DNA from: Gnetum montanum
Lineage: Eukaryota > Streptophyta > Gnetopsida > Gnetales > Gnetaceae
Direction of reading: 5' to 3'
Assembly: GCA_015680685.1 (NCBI GenBank)
Contig: MNCI01005255.1
Coordinates: 1,099,471-1,163,470 of the forward strand
Length of the DNA stretch: 64,000 bases
The position numbers were made by a program, and so were the translations under genes. How positions within the stretch are numbered: position 1 is the stretch's first letter; each line of letters begins with the position of its first letter. Positions 44,850-55,869 of this stretch are shown here, piece by piece. The notes below the pieces were generated by a model. That model was not told where the DNA came from. It worked only from the letters and a program-made list of their open reading frames with translations, and searched no databases.

Positions 44850-46986
44850 TACCCCCACAAGTAAATAACAACTCGTCCTCAAGTCAAAGAAAGTGAGGAA
44901 CTAGTTCAATTGATTACATAGTGGATAGGTATGGGATTATTGAGTAATTAGAAATTTATTCATGTCACAGTGGAGAGTTGAATAAAACAAAATTAGGACA
45001 TAGACACAAAATTACAAAACTTATTAGAACTCATGTGGTTCCTGGTGGTGGTGGCTCCTCCATGGGTCTCTCCCATTTATCTCTTAATCCAGGCTTTGAG
45101 ATTGATACTGTTGAAGAAGCTTCTGACGTTTCTCCTATTTTATCTGAGCATCATGAGCCATCCATGCTAGAGTTCCAATGTTTAATGGATTAAGCACTTT
45201 CCATGGACACAGTAGCTGTGGGAACACTTGATTAGTCTTGACAGGACATGCCGCAAATAGTTGTCATTCCTCTTCATAGGCTTGGGCCCTGACCTCTCCA
45301 CCTTTCTTTTGGCCAAATTGTGTAGTGATAGGAGGTCCCTAATGGATGTTGAATGATTGTGCCTCTGACTCTGCATGTTCTGCATGAGGTCCTTGGTCTC
45401 TGCCTCCCCCTAGGCATTCAGTTGCACCTTGAGAAGGTTCTCGTTATTGTCCTCTTTTAGGGGCCATTTATAATCACACAAGGATCAATTGTTAGTAAGT
45501 TTATTGAAAGAAGTTCAATTATTTTATACCTTATTTCCTTTAATAAATGTTGAATTATTTGCTTAGTATGATTTTAGAGTTAGAAATTTTTTTCAAGGAA
45601 GTTTCCCTAAAAGTTTAATGTCTGACCTAATTTTTTAGGTGACATATAAAAGGACATGTAATGGTTTTGAGGAACGTTTGATAAAATGATGACAAAGGAA
45701 AGAATATATTTGGTAATGAAGTACTCAGAGGCTATAAAATGATGTGGTGGTGTGCAACAAGTACAAATTACAAAAGTCATGCAAGTGGATCCTCCCCAAA
45801 GTAGGTTCCAACCTATAATGCCCTTGCGTAACCACACCTTAAAATGTTTGTAGGAACTAGAAGGGTTAAATGTAATATACACTTATGCAACAAAACACAC
45901 ACATGTTGATACTACCATGATGAGGTAGGAATTCTATGCGACACAAGACACGAGTTACCAATTCATGAACAGTGAGATGAGGCGAATTGTAGAATGGATT
46001 ACAGATATCTGGACGTGAGGTGACTGACCCAGGGCATAATGAATCTTGAGTGTAGGGCATGATTAATTTCATCAACCCATCGTTCCAAAATCAAGACCAA
46101 GTCCATTCCTTTGATCAGTGACATTGCATTGTTTCATCTCATGATGGACAACCATAAGAGTACCATGACAACAAGGTGTACAATCACTTGGCATTTTTTT
46201 CAAGGGAGGAGTGATTTGGAATTTCTTTGTGGCATACTTTCTTCTTCTTTTTTGGCCATTTTAGCACACACTCTCTTTTTTTTTATGCATAATCCAGAGA
46301 AGCCACCTACCTTTAGGCATGGATGCATGTCTTTCTAGTGGGACCCCCTAGAATAGCATTGGGATTTTTATGTTTTGTTCTTTTTTATTGAGTGTCTTTA
46401 TTACTATTACTTCCATTTTTTGTTAGATCTACAAGGATCTTAGTAAACCTAGGCTACATGGTAACTCCTATAGATGTCACCAAAGAGAATCCACGAGTCC
46501 CCTTGATGTCACACCCTGGCCATTCCCTCTTGGTCCATCTTTGCTTTGGGTATAATAAGCACAAAATTACTTTAAGTTTTAATGTTGTTAAGAATATCAT
46601 CATACCTAGAGTAGAACCTATTATTAATAGAATGGTTGGATGGATGTGATGGGCTCACTGTCCAAGTAATTAGTCACCTAAGACTTGATAGCATAGAACA
46701 ACACCTCAACCAACGAGTCACATGAGTGTTTTATTCATAGATGAGATTAATCATAAAAAGATAAAAAGACAAAACAATAAATAAAAAGATAAAAAAATGA
46801 ATAAAAATATAAAACAATAAATTGAAAGATGAAAAACTGGTAAACAAAAAATTGTAAAATTAAAGAAAATGACAAACATTTATTAATTTTGCTTGTTAGA
46901 ATGGAGGATATCCCCCATAACTAAACTTTTGATCATAGTGAGAATTAATAAATGAAAGGATCCATGCATTTTAGAAATATTGGGAC
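44850..46986 (-). other. Post-pol noncoding region of A4
   Basis: The reverse strand is related to 9840-12561 and 39418-41387. The clearest shared block is 45780-45840 (reverse of gtggttatacaagggcacta to ggggaggatccac at 11070-11120). At 46740-46870 aaagataaaa/aataaataaaaagat simple repeats occur. A 71-codon plus frame at 44978 and other short frames show no recognisable family. Confidence 0.5.
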
Positions 46987-47610
46987 CTAGTCATATCCAA
47001 ACCACTGGGTATCTTTTGATGTTGTGGTTGGAATGTACCCAAATTGGGGTGCACACACTATATTAAAGTTGACATAGTCAGGCAAGTTAGAAGATGAGGT
47101 TAATTGATAAGGAGTTGACCCACTATGGCACCCATGACTGTAAGATGGTATGCAAGGATTGGTATGTCTCCCTACGTGGCTATATTCATTGGGCCCCATA
47201 GTTGTTGGAGTTTTTATTGGTGGCCCTGATAAGGTAACAAGAGGCATTGGGTTTGAGGAAAAAGATGCACCACAATGTTGGACTTATGCTAAGTTGGAAA
47301 ATGTAGTGGTTTCGGAATTGTGTTGTCCCTTCCTATCATCATATATAAAGAAGGGATGCCTTCGATGTTGTGGATGGTTTCCACTGCTATTGACAGTAGA
47401 AGCACAAGTAACGTTTATGGGTTGATGCTATGGTGCAAATCCCTTAGGTACAATCGATGGCAATGTAGAAGGAGGAGAAGGATGAGAATGTTGAAATTGA
47501 GGAGAAGTGTAAGGCACCCATAGGATATGGGTTAATGGTAGTGAGGAGAATGATAATAATGTGGTAAGATAGAGGATGTTGATCCAATTGTGGAAACAGG
47601 ATGTTGGACT
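46987..47610 (-). pseudogene. Gag-protease linker remnant of A4
   Basis: Frame fragments on the reverse strand are Pro/Ser/His/Tyr-rich (for example QFQHSHPSPPSTLPSIVPK near 47500 and CIPSYSHGCHSGSTPYQL near 47110). The first is collinear with the linker between zinc knuckle and protease in A1 and A3 (HPSHMATSLSTIAPLPPSPT). The frames do not join and no catalytic motif is present. The left part passes directly into the post-pol region, and the right part is cut at 47610 by element B. Confidence 0.5.
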
Positions 47611-49964
47611 TGATAAGTGTACCATCCAAAATCGTTAGCGTAAGGTTGGAGGAAAAACGAATGCCGAAAGATCTCCGGAGAGATACAACTAACCCTACCT
47701 TTGTGTTAGGGAAAGCTAAAAAAAAAAGAACGAAGGCAGAGTGCCTTGGATGGTCTACATGCAAATCAGCCAAGGACTTCCCTGAGCATACGCTATGGCC
47801 TGTGCTGGGGTTCTTGTCACGAAATGAAAAACAAAGAGTGTAATGCAAAGAAACATAGATGTAAATATAGCATATAAACATAAAGAGAATGTATGTAGAA
47901 ACATGCAATAAAATAGGATAATGTAAACAATGAACCAGTTCAGCATAGCGGAAGGAAAAAATAAGACTGTGTTGCATTAATTAACAAGATGTGCACCGGT
48001 TAAAATGTAGTCGCATGTCTAGACTATAAGTTAGACGTTAAGCTCTGATGTGAGATGTTTACAAGCACTGGGGATCACGTGCGTCCAGGCTCAGGATTGC
48101 TGGTTTTCTTTCTTTAAAATTGCCAACCCCATTTATGTCAATGAATAGGGTATTTATACATTTTTCTAGGCTCAGGAGTAGGATTCGGGAATGAGGTCAA
48201 TGGTTGTGAGATGAGAGAAAAATAGATCATGTGATAGGTGTTCGATGCACAGCTAGATGTATGTAGGCAGACTACATTCTAGACTGGATACACTATATCT
48301 TAAAATCTATTTTAGCTTGTGTAAGCTGGATTACGCTCATAGAGGCATGTACAATCTGTAGCGTAAGAGCTTGACCAGCTCAAAAATGTGAAAAATTTAC
48401 AATGAAATGATAGTGTATAATAAGAGATCTTGATTTTGGCTTGCTTGGAACTTCTGAATCTGAGGACTGACTGCTGCTGAAAGTATTTTTACTTTGCCAG
48501 GGTTGCTACCATGTCTTGATCTTGTCCTGGCATGCCCTGAGCATGTGTCTGAAGTTCTTTTTCATAGTCATGACCAGTGCTCACGCTGGACTCATGTTGT
48601 CAGCATGAGCTCAGCGTCACCTTAGCGTGCATGACCAACAATGATGCTTTTGTATCAAAATTCCACCTTTAAGACCTATTTTTTAAAATATAATTGCTAC
48701 CTGACCTTGATGACATCCTGCATGTTTAATTTGAGCCTGTCTATGCTTGGATTTAGGCCACTTTTGGTAGCTCACGCTAGGCTCACACTGTTAACATGTC
48801 CTGGGCGTGAGCAAGATGGGATGGTAAATTTCACATCAAATCTTGATTTTTGAGACCTTTCTTTCAAGTGCAACTGCTGCCTAGCCTTGGGGACAACCTA
48901 CATGCTAAGTCTGAGCCTATTTGTGCCTTGATCTAGGACATTTTGGGCAACTCACGCTGGGCTCACGCTATCAGCGTGACCTAGGTGTGAGTGCTAAAAA
49001 TGGAGTATGTTTAGATGTGAAATTAGAATTCTGAGGGCTGGGACCTAGAGTAATCATTAGTGGGCCTCGAGGAGGCCTTTTACCCTCGAAATCAGGCCAT
49101 TTAACACTATTTTGAGGATATTTTGAGTCACTCACGCTGGGCTCACACTGGACTCATGCTGCCAACGTGACCTTAGCGTGAGTAGCAAGATTTGTGTGAT
49201 TTTGACTTGAAATCTTGGATTTTGGATGCTAAAACTTGAAGTGGTCATCAGTGGGCCCCAAGGATGTCTCGCACCTTCAAAGTTAGACAATTTGGACTCA
49301 GTTTTAAGGCTCTTGGAGTTGCTCATGCTGAGGGCAAGCTATCTTGACAAGCGAAGTGTGAGTTCCATGGCTTAGTCAAATTTTTTCCTCCCAAAACTCA
49401 AGAGGCTTTGAATTAATGGTGCCTCATTGGTCCCTTTTTGTTGACATCTAGAGAAATCCATCTGAGAGGTGTCAACAAAGAAGTACAAAACACCACGATC
49501 GACCTAGCACCAAGCATTGTCTATTGGCCCCTGGCCGGATGTCATTGCACCATGTTCAAAAGTACACTAGATTGAGGGAAATTTAGTTTAAGGAAAGAAG
49601 GTTGTAACTGGGGGATTAAGAATTGATCAAAGAGTGTCATTGTTTGAACTATGGGAGAGGAATGCTCTCATGTGAACGCTCCAATTTTTTGGTCCTTGTC
49701 AACAACCAATGTATAGCAGACTTGAAGCCAAGGCATGGGAGATGCATTCTTTGAAGAAACGGGATCCTTGTGTCATGTTTAAGGAAGCTTGTTGTAAACA
49801 ACCATAGCCATACAATGATGTGCAACATGATCATTTGAGACACAAGTGTTTTTCCAAGACAATTGCCTTCTCGCCCGGGGCTTGTATGAGAATAGCCAAT
49901 GGTCTTTAGTCTATGATGTTAATGGGGTCATGAAGACCTTTTCCAAGCATTTTTTTCTTTGACA
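47611..49964 (-). repeat. Proposed 3' LTR of element B
   Basis: On the reverse strand it would start TGTCAAAG right after a polypurine tract and end CACTTATCA where family A sequence resumes. A TATA box (reverse of 48151-48158) lies within it, with about 1.8 kb of U3 upstream and about 0.5 kb of R/U5 downstream. U3 contains tandem repeats at 48580-49380. With only one copy in the window, the borders are inferred from TG...CA, the flanking tract and the A4 breakpoint. Confidence 0.55.
48580..49380. repeat. Tandem repeat of 180-191 bp with inverted-repeat core
   Basis: Units start ctcacgctgg (or variants) at 48580, 48771, 48951, 49131 and 49322. Each begins with a core such as TCACGCT, spacer, AGCGTGA (48963-48979), then a variable part with tcaaatcttgatttttgaga-like and ttttgggcaa-like segments. 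The array sits in the proposed U3 of element B. Unit-to-unit divergence is moderate to high. Confidence 0.85.
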
Positions 49965-50019
49965 TTTTTTTTCTTTTTCTTTTTCTTTTTGTTTCTTCTT
50001 TTCTTTTGTTTTTCTTTTC
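49965..50019 (-). promoter_or_regulatory. Polypurine tract of element B
   Basis: The plus strand is almost purely pyrimidine for 55 bases (tttttttctttttctttttc onward), so the element strand is polypurine. It adjoins the proposed LTR start and would prime plus-strand DNA. It is long for a polypurine tract and may include a simple-repeat expansion. Confidence 0.55.
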
Positions 50020-50579
50020 TTGGTCTTTTTGAAAGAGCTTGCTTTTCATGCCGTGCTTGTGTTTAAGCACTTGCATTTTGCATCATGTACTGTGTTCCGT
50101 CTTTTGCGTCACAACTGCTTGGAAAGTCACAGTATGCAATAGTGTATCAAGAGTTTTGTGCTGAGTGGAATGTATCCAGGGGTGTAATGGAATAGGATAA
50201 TTAGGACATGATGAGGAATAGGTAATGCATCAGGAGTTGGGAATGTACTTATGAGTAGATTGATTAACCCAGTTGTGAGCGTCAGGAAGATTGTGATACC
50301 TTGTCGTCATGATGAAATGCGTCTATGTACGAACGCCTTAGACATTACATCCTACAAACAAAACTCCAAGAGAAAAAGAAAACCACAAATGATTCAATTA
50401 GCTAAACACTTTAAACTTGAATGTAGCCAATGGAATAGAGCCATCATGTGGAGTTTCAAGGAAAACAAAATCTTGAATAGCATCCATGTGACAGGTCATG
50501 CGGTAGGTTTTTGGTGAGCACATATAGCTGATTGCAGCAACATCTCTTTTCAAATAATGCCAGGTTGTTGATGACGTCA
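50020..50579. other. Noncoding region between polypurine tract and repeat tract of B
   Basis: No credible gene. An 88-codon plus frame at 50251-50517 is not recognised. Confidence 0.4.
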
Positions 50580-50930
50580 CCAGTTTATAGTCTTAGCAAA
50601 CTGTTGTGGGTTAGTTTCATGTCGTAACCTGTTTGGACATTGCTAGTTTATTATCGTGGTGGACAGTGCAGTGCTAGTTTATAGTCATGGCAGACTATGA
50701 AGAGGTAAGCAAGTTTATAGTCTTTGTGGACTCTAATGGACAAGCATGGTAGTTTAGTGTCGTACCAGGAAGAGCTCTGTGGTGCCAGTTTACTGTCATG
50801 ACGCCAAGACATTCTGTGGTACTAGTTTTAAGTCATAGCTCCTGGACTGTTCAGTGGTATCAATTTTAGGTCATGATGCCAGGACCATTTTCTAGTATTA
50901 GTTTTAGGTCATGATTCTAGGACTGATATG
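50580..50930. repeat. Ten degenerate 30-40 bp units with core agtttatagtcatg
   Basis: Units start at about 50581, 50612, 50643, 50674, 50710, 50750, 50786, 50822, 50861 and 50898, each with agtttatagtcatg(g) or agttttaggtcatgat and a following ggactgt-like part. The tract begins within 15 bases of the pol stop codon (50943). Related units recur at 54527-54556 and 59731-59905. Confidence 0.8.
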
Positions 50931-50942
50931 CAACTTGAGCTA

Positions 50943-53900
50943 TCAGACGTAGAATGGTTTCAGGTACACATGATTTGTAGGATTTGTGAACTTATTTCCA
51001 TCCATGTCGGCGAGTTTGAATGCCTCGTTATCATATGCTTTGGTGACTAAGTAAGGCCCTTCCCAGTTAGCTGAGAATTTGTCTGAGTATTCGTGGACCA
51101 CCTTGAGAACTAGGTCACCTTCCTTGATCAGCTTCTTATGTGGATTGTGTTGATGACGTTGTCGTCGTTGTCTCTAATACCATTTGACTTGATCAAGTGC
51201 TCGTGCCCTTTCTTCTTCCACCAAGTCAAGGTCAACAATGCATAGCTCATTGTTCTAACCTTCATCGAGAAGGCTAGAGAGCATTATCCGCAACGAGGGA
51301 ACCTATAACTCCAAAGGTAACACAGCTTTAGACTCGTATACAAGGCTATATGGTGTTTTACTTGTCGACGTTTGATGCATTTTTTGGTATGCCCATAACA
51401 CGTAGATTAACTGCTGATTCCATCATCTCTTGCTTTGATTCAACATCTTTTTAAGTACCATGATGATCATTTTATTCATAGACTCCGCTTGACCATTGCT
51501 CTATGGGTAGTATGGTGATGAAAACGAGTGTTTAATACCTAGGCTTTCAAAAAATCTTTTAGTATCCGTACTGCTGAACTGTGGTTCATTATCAGTGACT
51601 ATGGTCATTGGGATACCAAAGCGGGTCACGATGTTTTCTAATATGAAATTGCAAATATGTTTAAATGTGGTTTTTCTAAGGGGAATAGCTTCTACCCATT
51701 TTGTGAAATATTAGGTTGCGGTGATGATGAAGCTATGTCCTGCTGAAGATGGTGGTGTTATCGGCCCAATGATGTCTAATCCCCATTTTTGGAATGGCCA
51801 TGTGATTTGTCCAGTATGAAACTCATTAGGTGGTACATGTATTAGGTTACTATGCCTTTGGAAAATGTTACATTTCCTAACCCTGGAGAAGCAATCGTAC
51901 TCCATGTGTGGCTAGTAGTAGCCCAAATGTCTAATTTTTGTTATCATTTCTTTGGGTGCTATATGCCCTCCTCAAAGTCCTTCGTGAACCTATTCCACGA
52001 TCATTTGGCCATCGATGCTACTGATGCACATCAACAGGATGCCTTCATAGGATCTGCAACACAAGGTGTCTCCTATTAATGCATATTTTCGAGAGCATTT
52101 TCGTACTGCATCTTTTTGGGAACTTGTCAAATGTTGTTACAGTTTGCCTTGTTGAAGGTACTCTTTTATGTCATCATACCATTCTATTGCTTCTGTAGTG
52201 CTAACAGACGCTATGGGTATTTTGTTGAGACTGTCAATTATAGGTTTGGGATAGTTTGTTATAGAACTGAGCAACACATGGAACATCTTATGTGTCATGT
52301 TTAAGGCTAGTGTAGCAAGTGCATCGGCAATGGTATTTTCATTCCTAGGAACATGTTGCACATCTAAGTTGATCAATTGTTTCAGCAAGTATTTAGTCAG
52401 GTCATAGTATGGTTGCAAATGAGGAGCCTTGCATGTGTAAACCTTTGTGACTTGATTGATTACTAAGTGTGAGTCACCTTGAACTACAAGACGTGTGATT
52501 CCCAAAGTTAGTGCTGCTATAAGACCTCTAAGAAAACCTTCGTACTCTACCATGTTGTTAGTACAAAGGAAGGTTAGTCGATAGGTAAAGGATCGAATTT
52601 CTCTAGAGGGATATGTTATGATGGCTACAGTGCTCCCTCCTTGAGAAGTTGAAGCTCCATCAAAGTAAAGGATTGCATCGTAGCTATCAGGCATAGTGTT
52701 GATGCTGTTGACGCTTTCATCAGGGAATTCGGGATTGATTGTCACTTGATTTTGTGTTGGTGAAATGGTTAATTGATTGATTACTACTTGATCTTTAGTA
52801 GAGGATTGGGTTACATAGCGCAAGTCAAACTCAGTGATCATTTCTTTCCACCTAGCTATCCTACTTGATTCATAGATGTTGTTAGTGATAGCTCTAAGCA
52901 CATTATCTTTGCAAATGATATAGACTTGGTTACGGAAGAGATAATGTCACCACTTCTTCAAGGAAAAGACCAAGGCAAGACATGATGTCTCTATGTCATT
53001 GTATCCTTGTTTGTAGGTAATTAAGGCATGGCTTAAATAGTACATGGGGTTCTCGAGTCCATCTTCTCATTTTTGGCAAAGCATGGATGCAATAGATGTA
53101 TCGGATGTTGTGAGATAGATGTAAAAAGACTTATCGCTTTACGGGGGATGAACTATCGGCAATTGAGCCAGCTCCACTTTTATGTTTTCAAATGCTTCTT
53201 GGCACTATTGAGTCCACTCAAAATGCACATTCTTTCATAGTAAGTGCTACATAGGTTTTAACTTATTTGTTAGTTTTGCAATAAAGCATCTAATGAATTA
53301 CAACCTACCCTGCAGACCACATAATTCGGTAAGTTTCCTAGGTGGTTGCATACTAGTTATTGCTTTAACCTTATCAGGGTCTACTCGTATCCTTATTTCA
53401 GAGACCACGAAACCAAGAGTTTTGCCTATTTTGACACCAAAGACATACTTCTTCGGGTTGATTCTAAGGTCATGTTTAAGACAACGTTTAAGCACTAAGT
53501 CCAAATATTTTGCATGTTGTTTGGTTGTTTTAGATTTAAATACAATGTCATCAACATAATCATTGATCAAATCAAGCATGTAATTGCTAAATATGTATAT
53601 CATTGCTCGTTGATATGTAGCACCTGCATTCTTAAGGCCAAACGACATCATTGTGTAGCAGAGTGTACCCCAAGGTGTCATGAAGGTTGTTCTGAGTTGA
53701 TGCTCTAGATTGATTCTTATTTGGTTGTATCCTGAAAATCCATCCATAAAGGATAACAATGTGTTCCTAGCAGTTGTGTCAACGAGTTGATCGATGCTAG
53801 GTAAAGGGAAGTCATCCTTTATAGTGGCTATGTTAAGATCATGGAAGTCAATGCATATGCGTATACTACCATTTTTCTTAGGGACTACAACAATGTTTGA

Positions 53901-54407
53901 TATCCAGTCAGAATAGTCAATAGCCCGGATGAAACCAGCTTGGTAGAGCTTTGTGATTTCATCACGGACTACTAACGCTACCTCAGGTCTAACCTTTCAT
54001 GATTTTTATTTCACTGGTTTAATTTTTTCATCAAGGATGATGTTATGTTGGATGATTCGAGGGTCCAACCCTGGCATGTCAGTATAGGACCACACAAACG
54101 TCTCTATGTTGCCTTTCAAAACTTGAGTGATATCACTAGATAGTAAGGCACTTAATTTTAATGTTCTAGTTTCATCACTAGAAGTGGTAATAGAGACTTC
54201 AGTAAGAGGATCTTCAATGATATTATCGGCCTCTAGATCTAGAGTCCTCGTCATGTTTTCAGGCTAGTCTAACATTTCTTAAGTGGACGCTATTAAATTT
54301 GTGTAAGCAGATGGATATAGATCCAAAGATTCTAGATTGATTGTTCTTGTTACTTCTCCATGTGGTCCCTTGAGAGACAATGTTGATAAGTTATTCTTAG
54401 TTGCCAT
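50943..54407 (-). pseudogene. pol: Pol of element B: RT, RNase H, archaeal-type RNase H, integrase
   Basis: Makes and integrates element DNA. From an ATG at 54407 one frame runs to a TGA at 50945-50943 (1,154 codons) with more than a dozen internal stops but no net frameshift. Order: pre-RT (FVWSYTDMPGLDPRIIQH, about 54090); RT with SFMDGFSGYNQIRI, FGLKNAGATYQRAM and the catalytic YVDD (53760-53540); VDPDKVKAITSMQPPRK (about 53350); a first RNase H (53290-52880, YLSHALITYKQGYND); a second, archaeal-type RNase H with YFDGAST, NNMVEYEGFLRG and ADALATLALN (52700-52310); and integrase with RKCN, WGLDIIGP (51770), VTDNEPQF (51600) and NGQAESMNK (51480), so all three catalytic residues remain. It ends WEGPYLVTKAYDNEAFKLAD to HVYLKPFYV. 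A splice-acceptor-like ttgacag precedes the ATG (boundary at 54418). Confidence 0.9.
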
Positions 54408-55869
54408 GGTGTTGCTCCTGTCAATTTAAACCAGGCGCAAAGCAAGCAACATTTTCTTGATGAAGAAGGTTTTAAATGTAGATGAGTTTCACATGATTAG
54501 TCTAATGAAATTGTGGAATGTAATGGCAGTTTTAGGCCATACCGGGCCATGTATGGCATTCATGTTTCATGTAAATAATAGTGTTATGATTTTGATGGTT
54601 TCATAGATTTTTAGTCTTCATGCTTTTTTTTTGTTTATGCCTTACCTCATAAAAATAAAAAGAAAACTATTCTGAGAACACAAAAATGGAAACAAGTGAA
54701 TAATATAAAAAATAAAAAAAAATAAAAAAAAGACACAACAACGTAAAACAAATAAAAGAGAAGGGAAATAAAGTGAAACAAACCGAATCAGGTGTGTCAA
54801 AGGAATTTAAAAGGGCGTAGCGTGAGTTAGTGTTGGCAATGTGACTAAATGGGTGTGTAGTGTAGTGTGACTTATAGGGCGTGTAAGGCAGCATGAGTTA
54901 TAGGGTGTGCAGGGTAGCATGAGTTACTGGGTGTGCAAGGTAGCATGAGTTACAGGGTGTGCGGGGTGTAGTGTGAGCATGGGTGTCTGGGAGGGGCAGG
55001 GCGTGAACGCCCAAAGAAAAGAGTCATTTTTGTGCTTGGGCGTTAGTGTCCCAGGGAAGACTAATTTGTGCCTGGGCATCAGTGTCCCAGGGAAGACTAA
55101 TTTTTTTTCCTAGGCATGAGCGTGCCTAGAGAAGACTGATTTTTTGCCTAGGCATGAGCACACCCAGATAAGATCGATTTTTTGCCTAGGCATGAGCGCT
55201 CCTAGAGAAACTAGTAATTTTTGTGGCATGAGTTACTTCCCAGTGTTAATTGCTTCTACAGCCTGGGTTATGCCACTATGTGAGTTGCAGCATGAGCTAC
55301 GTTTGTGGGTTAAGTGCGAACTACATTGTGAATGAGTTCCCTTGTCACTTTTACTACAACATGCACTGCAACGTGAGTTCCCTGGGAACTGGCGTGTGAG
55401 TAAATTATTCACTTGGCATTCTTGGTTATTTGTATCCTTTTGTTTTTACTTTCTTTGGGTTACACAATGAATGTATGTGTTTTGTATTTGTACTTATTTG
55501 TTGGTTTACTATGAAATGAATTTTTTTTATGTACCCCAGCGAGCGTTAAATACGCCAGATGAACACTAGTGTCCTTGTCTCATGGGGTAGTCTTTTGTGT
55601 GTTGAATGTTATTTACTTTTTGGGTTTATTTATTTAAGTTATTTTATTTTATTTTTACTTTATATGTTTTATATGATTTAAGTTACTTACCTAAGGTTCT
55701 GCCTCTATGCAGGGGACTTAAGCCTTTTCTCCTTATGGTTGAACTTGTTGGTGTGCTATCTTGGTTTGGCCCTTTGGAATCGAACATGCCTAGATATGAC
55801 ATGTAGATCGGGCTACATGTAATATGGTTTCATCCAAATGTTGGTGCATTTTTATCATTTATTTTTCAG
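54408..55869. other. Right part of the PR-RT interval of B, noncoding
   Basis: A repeat unit (cagttttaggccat, 54527-54540, then gggccat) lies 120 bases from the pol ATG. 54680-54740 is A-rich. From 54890 to 55210 a short phrase (gcatgagttacagggtgtgc, then a ccatggaagactaatttttgcctgggcat-like unit) repeats degenerately. No coding frame is supported. Confidence 0.5.
54890..55215 (+). repeat. Short degenerate tandem repeats
   Basis: Two sets: gggtgtgcagggtagcatga, about 37-bp period, at 54893-54980 (3 units), and tttttgcctaggcatgagcg with preceding agagaagactga, about 48-bp period, at 55020-55215 (4 units). Confidence 0.75.

Larger units (their letters stand above)
43938..47610 (-). mobile_element. 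Athila-like LTR retrotransposon, family A copy A4, pol-less, interrupted by element B
   Basis: Reverse strand: the 3' LTR at 43938-44849, the polypurine-type acttgtgggggta (reverse of 44850-44862), the post-pol noncoding region (to about 46910, with the atgggggatat motif equivalent to that after integrase in A1), then directly the gag-protease linker (46987-47610: QHSHPSPPSTLPSIVPK and related sequence). Protease, RT, RNase H and integrase are missing, as in A2. At 47610 family A sequence stops and the LTR of element B starts. The rest of A4 gag presumably lies beyond the window on the other side of B. Confidence 0.7.
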
